Assembly: GCA_043758205.1 (NCBI GenBank)
Contig: JAYVNY010000064.1
Span: forward strand, 1 to 19,707
Source: JANNGC01 sp043758205
Lineage (GTDB): Bacteria > Verrucomicrobiota > Verrucomicrobiia > Limisphaerales > SIBH01
Direction: 5' to 3'
DNA length: 19,707 nucleotides
The notes under the pieces were generated by a model. It ran no database searches. It was not told the origin of the DNA and saw only the letters and a program-made list of their open reading frames with translations. Positions 1 to 7,764 of this stretch are shown here, in pieces (the stretch's first letter is position 1; each line of letters starts with the position of its first letter). Position numbers and translations under genes: made by a program.

Positions 1-760
1 GTTACAACTCCCCTGTGGACTTCGAAAAACAACTCAACTAGAAAGCCCACGTCTCGATGCACTCACCCAACACCTGTCCACCAAATCGGGGCAAGGCCAT
101 CCCAAGACGGTCATCGATCACATCCTGAAACACGGGCACATCACGACCGAGCAGTTGAAGTCAGTGTATGGCTACGATCATCCACCACGCGCCGCGCGGG
201 ACGTGCGGGAACTAGGGATTGATCTGGAAACCTTCCGCGTGGATGGGCCAACCGGGCGGAAGATTGCGGCGTATCGCTTTGCCGATCCCACGAAGCGGAA
301 GTTCCGGCGTTTCGACGGGCGCACGGGCTTGTCAAAGCAGATCAAAGATCAACTGATTGAGAAGTACAGTTGCCGCTGCTTCATCTACTTGGAGACGGTG
401 AATGAGAAGGATTTGCAGATCGATCACCGCGTGCCGTACGAAGTCGCAGGCGACAGCGATGAATTGAAAGCGGATGAGTTCATGCTGCTGTGCGGTTCGG
501 CCAATCGCGCGAAGTCCTGGTCGTGCGAGCACTGTGAGAACTGGAAAAGCAAAAAGGACAAGTCCGTGTGCCTCTCGTGCTACTGGGCTTATCCTGAGAA
601 ATACACGCATGTCGCGATGCGGCAGATTCGCCGCTTGGACTTGCTGTGGCAGGGCGCGGAAATTTCCCAGCACGACAAACTAAAGGCAGATGCCAAGGAG
701 GCCGGAGTGGAAGTGCCGGAGTTTGTGAAACGGATACTTTCCAAGGCGTTGGGTTTGTAG
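1..760 (+). CDS. HNH restriction endonuclease, 5' partial
   Basis: The reading frame is open from base 2, so the start lies upstream of the window. TTG at 155 is only an internal codon, because the conserved N-terminal region (GHPKTVIDHIL, about 95-130) precedes it. The protein is a probable type II restriction endonuclease of the HNH nuclease fold. The sequence shows the family segment YGYDHPPRAARDVRE, then the HNH core with IDHRVPYEVAG (His at 425-427, the likely metal/base residue). A downstream cysteine cluster (CEHC ... CLSC, about 526-580) should bind structural zinc. In this family the endonuclease normally sits beside a cognate N6-adenine methyltransferase. Here only a C-terminal piece of such an enzyme remains, tail to tail at 849-1283. 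The target sequence cannot be read from the protein. The fold is certain; the restriction role is likely. Confidence 0.85.
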   Translation, partial: LQLPCGLRKTTQLESPRLDALTQHLSTKSGQGHPKTVIDHILKHGHITTEQLKSVYGYDHPPRAARDVRELGIDLETFRVDGPTGRKIAAYRFADPTKRKFRRFDGRTGLSKQIKDQLIEKYSCRCFIYLETVNEKDLQIDHRVPYEVAGDSDELKADEFMLLCGSANRAKSWSCEHCENWKSKKDKSVCLSCYWAYPEKYTHVAMRQIRRLDLLWQGAEISQHDKLKADAKEAGVEVPEFVKRILSKALGL

Positions 761-848
761 CGTTCTGAATGAGCCAAATCTGTTGGACGAAAACCTCGTG
801 GCCGTGGCAGTTGCCTGGACAACAGGTGCCACCCATTGTTCGCCCCCA

Positions 849-1283
849 CTAGCCCGCAGGCTTGGGGCTTTCCATCACGAATTCAAACTGGGGCACTTCC
901 GCCGAAAACGCGTAATTGGCGCGTTGCAGTTGCTGCCAGCGCGGGCCGAGTCCAGCTTCGTCGGCAATGACCGCGAGGTTGAGCCGTTGCAGAAGGTCCA
1001 CGGTGAAGGGGCGTTTGGAATCGGGGAAGACCAGGGCGGCGAGAAAGCGCTGACACAGGGGTGAGTTCAAAATATCCGACACGAGCCGCGCCTCTTCTTC
1101 GCGCGCGAAAGGAAGATAGTAGGAGGCATCGTCAAAAAACATGGGCTGGCCGTGCATGGGGCCAACGACTTGGAAGCGGCCCGAGCGGTGCAGGCCGGAG
1201 ACAGCCACTTTCCAAGGAGCAAACGCATAGTCGCCAATGCCAAACAGCGCGAAAGACACGCGGCCTTTGTAGATGGAACTTTT
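849..1283 (-). pseudogene. C-terminal fragment of Eco57I-type N6-adenine DNA methyltransferase
   Basis: About 144 residues on the minus strand read like the target-recognition and C-terminal part of Eco57I/type IIG-like DNA methyltransferases. Conserved features are KSSIYKGR, FGIGDYAFAPWKVAVSGL, a GQPMFFDDASYYLP segment, LNSPLCQRFL and the SKRPFTVDLLQRLNL motif near the end. The frame stays open upstream to 1790, but that stretch is the antisense of another fragment and carries no methyltransferase motif. The SAM-binding domain and the NPPY-type catalytic motif are both missing, so it cannot methylate DNA. It was most likely the partner of the HNH endonuclease at 1-760. The break lies near 1283. 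Confidence 0.8.
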
Positions 1284-1463
1284 GCGCGCCACCCGCTGCG
1301 CACCTTCCGCTGCGGCACCGTCCGCTTTTTCAACAACACCCGGCCCGAGGGCACCGTCATCCCCGGCTGGAAAGGCGATACGGACGGCCACTACGACGAG
1401 CCGGAAACCTTGGCCGAAGACGCCTTCATCCTCTCGCTGCTCTTGAAAAGGAGACGGCGATGA
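1280..1463 (+). pseudogene. 3' fragment of an unidentified gene
   Basis: The plus-strand frame has protein-like composition from about 1280 to the TGA at 1461-1463. It includes the segments FRCGTVRFFNN, GTVIPGWKGDTDGHYDEPET and AEDAFILSLLL. Upstream of 1280 the same frame is only the antisense of the methyltransferase fragment. It is therefore read as the C-terminal end of a gene that lost its 5' part at the same junction where the methyltransferase was cut. I do not recognise the family. An alternative is that it is a chance open frame in GC-rich DNA, but the ordinary amino-acid mix argues for former coding. Confidence 0.45.
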
Positions 1464-1532
1464 AACAATTTCCGAAAGGTTGCCCTGCCCGGGATACCGC
1501 AAGTGGATCAGCAGCCCTTCGGAGCACGGTGA

Positions 1533-1685
1533 AAACAAAAAACTCCTAAAAACTATGGCACTCAATGCCAGGCCAAGCTCCCGGCGGATGTGGACAACCC
1601 CGACAAGCCACAAATCCAAAAGGAAATCGCCGAACTGGAAAACCGCGTGGCGAAGTTGAAGCAGTCCATCGGCGTGACGCCGTGA
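1533..1685 (+). pseudogene. Short coiled-coil tail of an unidentified gene
   Basis: Fifty codons are open between a TGA at 1530-1532 and the stop at 1683-1685. The translation has a KNYGTQCQAKLPADVDNPDK stretch followed by a heptad-patterned coiled coil (IQKEIAELENRVAKLKQSI). No start codon or ribosome-binding site is convincing. It is most likely the C-terminal remnant of a degraded gene, possibly the same one as the fragment ending at 1463 but in another frame. Function unknown. Confidence 0.35.
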
Positions 1686-1737
1686 CTGGGACTTAGCAAC
1701 GCCTCCGTCTGCGAAAGCGTGACGGCGGAGAGGCAGT

Positions 1738-1755
1738 CGAAGGCGGCAGCCTTCG
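1738..1755. repeat. Small perfect hairpin in noncoding DNA
   Basis: CGAAGGC (1738-1744) and GCCTTCG (1749-1755) form a 7-bp stem with a 4-base loop. It lies in the noncoding stretch 1686-1808, where I see no other feature. There is no T-run on either side, so a terminator role is not supported. Confidence 0.35.
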
Positions 1756-1808
1756 CAGTCTAGCAGAAATCCGCGAAATTCGTGGTTCATATTTCAGGAT
1801 TGAAGGGC

Positions 1809-1843
1809 AAAAAATCAGCGGCGTCTCTCGCGAGACGCCGCTG
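1809..1843 (-). terminator. Rho-independent terminator of infC
   Basis: A perfect 12-bp stem (1816-1827 with 1832-1843) closes a 4-base loop. On the minus strand it is followed directly by ATTTTTT (1809-1815). It starts 36 bases past the infC stop, so it should end the infC transcript. Confidence 0.9.
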
Positions 1844-1879
1844 GAAAACTTTACACCCGCCACGCGCGGGCGACACGAG

Positions 1880-2617
1880 TCAACTCACCTTGCCTTCGAG
1901 CTGGTTGAAAGGGTTGTTGGCAAAGCCGTCGGCCGGAGCCTCGGGTTTGGGCTTGGTCGAACCGGCCACGGGAGAGGGTTTGGGCTTCGGCGTGGCAGCA
2001 GGTTTCCCGTTGTCTTCTTCTCCCGGCTTTCCCTCTTCATCCTCGCCCTTTGGATGCTTCGCGCGCTTGTTGCGCGGATGGGGACTGATCATGGCGTTGA
2101 TGCCCTTGCCAATCAGCTTCGGCTCGAAATCAGGATGTCCCCAAGGCGCGACCTCGGCGATGAACTTCTGCACCTGTTGGAAGCCGAACTCCTTGTGCGC
2201 CATTTCGCGCCCGCGAAACTTGAGGGTGATTTTCACCTTCATGTCCTCGCAGAGGAAATCAATGGCGTGATTCAGCTTCACGCCGAAGTCGTGCGGGTCA
2301 ATGCCGGGACTGAGCTGCACCTCTTTCACCTTGTTGGCGTGCTGGTGCTTCTTGGAGTCTTTCTCCTTCTTCGCCTGCTCGTAGCGGAACTTGCCGAAGT
2401 CCACGATGCGGCAGACCGGGGGGACCGCCGTCGCGGCGATCTCGACGAGGTCCACGCCGAGCACCTGGGCCTGACGAATGGCTTCGGACAACGGCAGCAC
2501 CCCGAGCTGCTCGCCCTCGAGACCGATGACCCGGACTTCACGGGCGCGGATTTTCCCGTTGATTTTGAATTGGGGCCCACTGTTCCACGAGCCACGGGGC
2601 TGAAACGGGCGGCTCAA
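1880..2617 (-). CDS. infC: Translation initiation factor IF-3
   Basis: IF-3 binds the 30S subunit, keeps it apart from 50S and proofreads the start codon and initiator tRNA. The N-terminal domain covers about residues 17-85 (FKINGKIRAREVRVI, LGVDLVEIAATAVPPVCRIVDFGKFRYE). A lysine-rich linker follows at 82-97, then the C-terminal domain at about 98-180 (KEVQLSPGIDPHDFGVKL, VKITLKFRGREMAHKEFG). The chosen start is TTG at 2617, preceded by GGAGG with 5-base spacing; a non-ATG start fits the known self-regulation of infC by IF-3. The protein is 245 residues, against about 175-180 usual. The extra 64 residues are a Lys/Pro/Glu-rich, probably disordered tail. The usual partners rpmI and rplT are absent; a terminator follows the stop. 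Confidence 0.97.
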   Translation of the reverse strand: MSRPFQPRGSWNSGPQFKINGKIRAREVRVIGLEGEQLGVLPLSEAIRQAQVLGVDLVEIAATAVPPVCRIVDFGKFRYEQAKKEKDSKKHQHANKVKEVQLSPGIDPHDFGVKLNHAIDFLCEDMKVKITLKFRGREMAHKEFGFQQVQKFIAEVAPWGHPDFEPKLIGKGINAMISPHPRNKRAKHPKGEDEEGKPGEEDNGKPAATPKPKPSPVAGSTKPKPEAPADGFANNPFNQLEGKVS

Positions 2618-2643
2618 AGCGCCCTCCAGGGAAGGAAGTTCAT
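2614..2643 (-). promoter_or_regulatory. Possible 9-codon leader ORF overlapping the infC start
   Basis: ATG at 2643 opens a 9-codon frame (MNFLPWRAL) that contains the infC GGAGG. Its TGA (2616-2614) overlaps the infC TTG start as TTGA. Such an overlap can couple translation of the two frames. No clear ribosome-binding site precedes the ATG, so it may be chance. Confidence 0.3.
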
Positions 2644-2779
2644 GCAGATTTGATTGACGGTCTTGCGGCCATGTTTGGCAATTTTCGCAAGCTTAATTTG
2701 CGCGCCGCGTCGCGCGCTGGCAAGCCTAAACATGCCTTCAATGGCGGGCGGGTGAAGGGCGGATTCACGCACCGGGCCG

Positions 2780-2884
2780 CGGCATTACGTAACGCCGAGT
2801 TTCCAGTCGGCAGGTCGGGAGATTTTCGAGCCTCGCGTTATGAATCGCGGCGCACCGGATACGAGACTGGAAAGCCGGCATTAC
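2780..2884. repeat. REP-like palindromic repeats between infC and the aminotransferase
   Basis: The 295-base gap 2644-2938 between two divergent genes holds no gene. It contains CGGCATTAC twice in direct orientation (2780-2788, 2876-2884). It also has an inverted pair TTTCCAGTC (2800-2808) / GACTGGAAA (2865-2873), and a near-palindrome centred on TTACGTAA (2785-2792). The arrangement resembles a decayed dispersed intergenic repeat. Promoters for both neighbours must also lie here, but I cannot place them with confidence. Confidence 0.45.
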
Positions 2885-2938
2885 CTCTGAATTTCCGATT
2901 GCCCCCTCGCCGTCACGTCCGTATCACTTCCGCCCCTT

Positions 2939-4111
2939 ATGAATTACAAGATTTCGCAACGCGCTGCCTCGCTCGCGCCTTCGCTCACGCTGGCCATTGA
3001 CTCGAAGGCCAAGGCGATGAAAGCCGAGGGCCTCGACGTCGTCGGCTTCGGCGCGGGCGAACCGGATTTCGACACGCCGCAGCATATCAAAGACGCCGCC
3101 ATCAAGGCGCTGAACGAAGGCTTCACCAAATACACACCGTCGAGCGGCATCCCGGAATTGCGCCAGGCCATCGCCGACAAGTTCCAACGCGAGAACGGCC
3201 TGAGCTACAAGCCCTCGCAAGTCATTGTCTCCTGCGGCGGCAAGCACTCGTGCTACAACGTCATCCTCGCGACGTGTGAGGCGGGCGACGAAGTGATCAT
3301 CCCCGCGCCGTATTGGTTGAGCTATCCCGAGATGGTCAAGCTCGCAGGCGCGACGCCCGTGGTCATCCACACGAGCGACACAACGGAATTCAAGGTTTCG
3401 CCCGAGCAACTGCGCGCCGCCATCACGCCGCGCACGCGGTTGTTCGTGCTCAATTCGCCGAGCAATCCCACCGGCAGCGTTTACACCCCCGCCGAGATCA
3501 AGGCCCTCGGCGACATCTGCGTGGAGGAGGGCGTGCTCATCATGAGCGACGAGATTTACGAACACCTGCTCTACGACGGAGCGAAACACCAGAGCGTGGC
3601 GAGCTTTTCGCCGGAGCATCAGGCGCACACGGTCATCGTTCACGGCTTCGCGAAGGCGTGGAGCATGACGGGCTGGCGGCTCGGCTTCCTCGCCGCGCCC
3701 GAGCCGATTGCCAAGGCCATCGACGCCATCCAATCCCACAGCACGAGCAACCCCACGAGCTTCGCGCAGAAAGGTGCCGTCGCCGCGCTCACCGGCTCGC
3801 AGGAGCATTTGAAAAGCTGGCTGCCCGAATACGACAAACGCCGCCAGACCGCGCATCAGATGTTGAGCGCGATGCCGGGCGTGAGCTGCGTGAACTCGAA
3901 GGGCGCGTTCTATCTGTTCCCGAACATCTCGCAGACCGGCCTCAAGTCCGCCGACTTCTGCGCGCGCCTGCTCGAACAAGAAAAGGTCGCGGCAGTGCCC
4001 GGCATCGCCTTCGGGGCGGACGATTACATCCGCATCAGCTATGCCACGAGCCTGGCGAACATCGAGAAAGGCCTGACGCGCGTGGAGAAGTTCGTGCGCG
4101 GGCTGGCCTAG
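2939..4111 (+). CDS. aspC: Class I (type Ib) PLP aminotransferase, aspartate/prephenate type
   Basis: A cytoplasmic PLP enzyme that moves the amino group from aspartate (or glutamate) to a keto acid. Type Ib members also often aminate prephenate to arogenate. At 390 residues it is full length. Visible landmarks are GAGEPDFDTP (38-47), TKYTPSSGIPELR substrate/dimer segment (63-75), GGK (100-102), PAPYWLSYPEM (122-132) and NSPSNPTGS (172-180). SDEIYEHLLYD (203-213) follows, then the PLP-binding Lys239 in HGFAKAWSMTGWRLGF and the carboxylate-binding Arg365 in YIRISYATS. The close likeness to the Thermus enzyme supports aspartate specificity; the prephenate activity is inference. ATG at 2939 begins the conserved N-terminus; no clear Shine-Dalgarno is present. 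It is divergent from infC and followed by a terminator. Confidence 0.93.
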   Translation: MNYKISQRAASLAPSLTLAIDSKAKAMKAEGLDVVGFGAGEPDFDTPQHIKDAAIKALNEGFTKYTPSSGIPELRQAIADKFQRENGLSYKPSQVIVSCGGKHSCYNVILATCEAGDEVIIPAPYWLSYPEMVKLAGATPVVIHTSDTTEFKVSPEQLRAAITPRTRLFVLNSPSNPTGSVYTPAEIKALGDICVEEGVLIMSDEIYEHLLYDGAKHQSVASFSPEHQAHTVIVHGFAKAWSMTGWRLGFLAAPEPIAKAIDAIQSHSTSNPTSFAQKGAVAALTGSQEHLKSWLPEYDKRRQTAHQMLSAMPGVSCVNSKGAFYLFPNISQTGLKSADFCARLLEQEKVAAVPGIAFGADDYIRISYATSLANIEKGLTRVEKFVRGLA

Positions 4112-4117
4112 GTTCCG

Positions 4118-4154
4118 TAGCCGCCGCTGTGAAGCAGCGACGGCTATTAATTTT
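4118..4154 (+). terminator. Terminator hairpin after the aminotransferase
   Basis: A 12-position stem (4118-4129 with 4135-4146) has a single C/A mismatch and a 5-base loop, and is followed by TTAATTTT (4147-4154). It sits 7 bases past the aminotransferase stop. The minus side has no T-run, so it serves the plus-strand gene only. Confidence 0.75.
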
Positions 4155-4162
4155 CTCACGCC

Positions 4163-7100
4163 TTACTGGCCCGGGCCCAGGCTGCGTTCAACGCAGATTT
4201 CCAGCAGGTGCCCTTTCTGGTTGGCGTTGAGCCAGAGGCTGCCAATGCCGGTGCCTTCGAGGACGATGGTCTGCGGATTCGGCGATACGACCGTGTTGGC
4301 GGAATCGAGGAGAACCCCCTTGCCGTCATAGGCCTGAAAGATGGCTCCGCCCGAGGAATCGAGCACGCGCAGGGTCACCCGGTGGCAGGGCCCGATGGCG
4401 CCCGGGCCGGTGAACGTGACCGTAACCTTGCCGCTGAATTTCAATCCGTTCACGCCGGTGCCGGACACGGCTTCAACGACCAGCGGCCCTGGGTCGCTGA
4501 AAAATCCGGCGAATTCGATGAAGGTCGGGTTGTTCAAGACTTGGGCCTGATAGCTCTCGAAGCTGAGGCACACGGGCGGCGGCTGGCTGGTCTCGGTCTG
4601 CGCTTTGCGTTCGCCACAGACGTTCAAGAGCAGGCATTTCGCGTTCGGGGAAATCACGCGCACGTACTGCAGGCGTCCGCGGAAGCCGCGCAGCGTCACG
4701 CGCTGCGGGCCGGTGCCGGGTCCGATCAGACTGCTGCGCGCCACGACCACGCCAAGCGGGCCGACGGCTTCGAAGACCACGTAGCCTGAGGTCTGAAACA
4801 CATCGAGGTGGAGGACCTGGTAATCGTCGTGCGGATGGACGCGCAGCGTGTGAACCACATCGAGTCCGGTGAAGTCGCCGCGCGTGACGATCTCATTCTG
4901 CGGAAACATCGCGCCGAGGGCGGAGATGACTTCGAACTTGTAGCCGTTCGTATCCCAGGGATTCGGTCGCGCGCCGAGGGCTTCAGCGGCGAGGCCGAAG
5001 CAGTTGGTCTCCGTGAGTTTCAGGCGGAAGAAGCGCGTGGCGTCCGACATGTTGACGCGCGCGATTCGATCCGGGCCGTCGTTGGTGAAGGTGGACGCGA
5101 CGGGCCACCAAGAGGCGGAAAGTTTGGGCGCGCTTTCGAGCGTCTCGGTGCGCGCGGCCTGACGCCAGCGCAGGGCCAGTTGGCTGGATTCCTTGCTGGC
5201 GCGAAGCTGCCCGTTGGCGGGCAACTCCTCGATAAGTTCCGGCGTGCCATCGCTGTCCAGATCAAGCTCGCGCGTGAGGCGGGGATCGGCTCCGCGGGCC
5301 GGGAGTCGGAGCGTGAGCGTGGCGTGCGGCGGCAAGGTGTAGAACTCATAGGCGTGCTCGAAGCTGCCCGCGCCCGCATCGGTGCCCGCGAGGTTCAGGC
5401 GAAAACCAAACGGCAGCGTGCTGCGGTTGTGGATTTTCAGGCTGCTCAAGGCATCTCGTTCCAGCGCGAGGTCCGGCGTCATTTCGCCCACGCCCGCGTC
5501 GATCAGGAAGACGCGGGACTCGCCCCCGGCGGTGCGGCTCGCGACCATCGCGCCGAAGTCGTTGACTGGTGCTCCGGCGCGAAAGCCCATCGCCTGGAGG
5601 CCCTGGTTCAAACCAATCAAGATGCCGTCCACAGCATTGTTGTCCGTCGTGTTCGGGGCGTTGAAGCCGAAGGCGATGTCACCCCAGCCCATGGCGCCAT
5701 GAACAAGGACATTCGATCCGAAGGAGGCGAAGTGGCCCGCCGCCGGCGCATTCGACAGCGGCAGGAACAGCATCGTGGTGTCGAAACGGGTCACGCCATC
5801 GGGCAGCACGCCCTGCGGCTGGTAATGGAGCGCACCCGCGTAGCCGTTTGTGTTCAGGCCGGACGCGCTCCAGCCCGCCGCCTCGCCAGCGGCATTGGTG
5901 AACGTGGCGCTCGCCGCGCCCAACGTGAGCACGCGAAGAAAATCTATGCCGTGGCTCGCGAGAACCTCGGGACCGGGCGCGTGGCGCGCATTGCGAAAGA
6001 GCGACATCGGGGTCCAGAACAGTCCGGGACCAGCGTAGGGTCCTCCGTCAATGTCGCCGTCGTAGCGGAAGATGTTCAACCCGCGATCCACCAGCACGAA
6101 GCGTTCTTCGCCGGGATGGTTGTTGTCATAAACCCGGATGAGCGAAAACCCCGGGGCGTTGGTGGGCGTCCGCAGGTCCGGCATCAACCCCTGTTCGTCC
6201 AGCACGCCGTAGGGCGTGAGACAATGCCCGCGGCCAAAGTCGCGATCCCCGACGCAGACGAGGTATTCGCCGGGCCTGGCCCGCACGCGGTTCAGCACGG
6301 CCACGGGATCGCCACAGTTAAGTCCTCGGCGTTCGCCGTCAGTTTGTGGCGTCCGCATTTGCGACAGCCAGAAGCCGATGGCCTCGCCGCTCGTCTGCGC
6401 GCCGGCGTTCGCGGTGATTTGCGCCCAGAGATTGAACGGACGGAACGGCTGGAATAAATCAAAGCCCGTCCAAAGCCCCGGCTTGGGCGCGACGGGCGGC
6501 AGGGCGATGTTGCCCGGAAAGCCATTGGCGAAATGCACCCCGTGCCCGCCGTCATAAATTCCCAGTGGGATGGTGCCCTCTTCGAGCAAACGGGACGTGC
6601 TCGCCATGCCGTAACAGGAGCCGTGCGCGCCATCCATCCACGCCATGTAAACGATGGACCAGAGCGCGTAGAAAGGATCGCGCAGTGGCACCGGCGTGTA
6701 GAAGAAAATGCTGTAGCCGTAGCATGCCTCGAACTCCTGGATGCTCGGGCCGTCGTCCTCGTTCTGGAACTCGAAGCCGTGCAGGACGGGATAGGGATGA
6801 TAGGTGCTCACCACGAAACCCGATGGCCCATAAATCCAACTCGTCCAGCCCGGATGGCCCACGTCCAGATCGTGCAATACCCATTGCATCGCGCCGGAGA
6901 AGGCCGGGTTCGCCGACAGCGCCGGCAATTGCACCGTCAGGGTGTTGCGCGTGGCGTCGTTGCTCAGAATCGTGCAGCGGAAAAGGTCTCCCCCCTCGGT
7001 GCAGGATTCCGGCGAGGGCGGGATGATCGAGCACTTGCTGAGATACACGTCGAAGTTCGTGTGCAGGTTCACACCCGTGAGCGTGACGATGGTGGACGGC

Positions 7101-7764
7101 AGAATTTTAAGCGGCGTGTCGCGCAGTATTAGTTCGGGCGAGCCGGACGAGGGCGACATCGCGGTGAGGCTCACCGGACCCGGTGGTGGTTGGATGCGGA
7201 AGCCGACCTGGGCAGGCAGGCAACCTGAGCCGAAACACACGGGATAGGTGAGCACAGTATTGCCCGAGATCGCCGAGGGCGGGGGGCCGACGAACTGTGG
7301 CGGCAGGTAAGAATAGCCCGCGCGCGTGTCGAGGCGCAGGTAGATGGGCTGGTCGTTCGCCACCTGTCCGCCAATGCCGAACTGACCGTTGCTGTTCACG
7401 GAAACCGTGCGGATCAGAATGCCGCTGTACGACGTCGGGCCCGAGAGCAGCGACACCGTCCAGTCCGGATCACCTTCGCCCGTCAGGACATTAATCACCG
7501 TGCCATGGAAAGTGACGGAGCGCAGAGCATCGTCGGCCCGGCCGCACCAGTCGGCGGACGCGTAGGTGCTCGGATTATTCGTGAGGCTGTTCACCGGGCC
7601 ACGCAGCGTTTCGCCGCTGGCCAGATAGCCGCTGTAATGGACTGCGAGGCCCACGCCGTTGGTGAAATAGTTCAGGTGCTGCGCGTGCATGCGGAACTCG
7701 TAGCTCTGGTGAAACTCGATGGAACCCGCCGTCGCGGCCTGCCAGTTGGAGATGCTCTGCCCCC
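4163..7764 (-). CDS. Secreted multidomain protein, downstream part: IPT/TIG-like, papain-like protease module, C-terminal beta domains
   Basis: This is the larger part of a gene split by a frameshift near 7760-7764; it joins the LamG-bearing part at 7762-8895. Its frame is open back to 7855, and residue numbers here count from that point. An IPT/TIG-like beta domain lies at about 228-275 (TAMSPSSG, TIVTLTGVNL). A probable papain-fold peptidase follows: Cys414 in HGSCYGMAS, His544 in RGHCLTPYG and Asn578/579 in VYDNNHPGE, in the Cys-His-Asn order of that clan. At about 890-960 lies a segment resembling FG-GAP/result-table modules common in these bacteria, then two cysteine-containing beta-sandwich modules (about 965-1090 and 1095-1230). 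The end carries no obvious sorting signal. It is probably exported and could act on peptides or in adhesion. Protease activity is inferred from the triad pattern only. Confidence 0.75.

Noticed and set aside
1284..1790. N-terminal extension of the methyltransferase fragment
   Set aside because: It is antisense to the plus-strand fragment and lacks SAM or NPPY motifs.
2924..4159. Minus-strand open frame of 411 codons over the aminotransferase
   Set aside because: Antisense of a complete, well-conserved aminotransferase; composition is low-complexity Arg/Ala/Gly.
4808..6457. Long plus-strand open frame (549 codons) opposite the secreted protein
   Set aside because: Arg/Ala/Gly-rich composition without any domain; it is the antisense of a strand with clear LamG-protein motifs.
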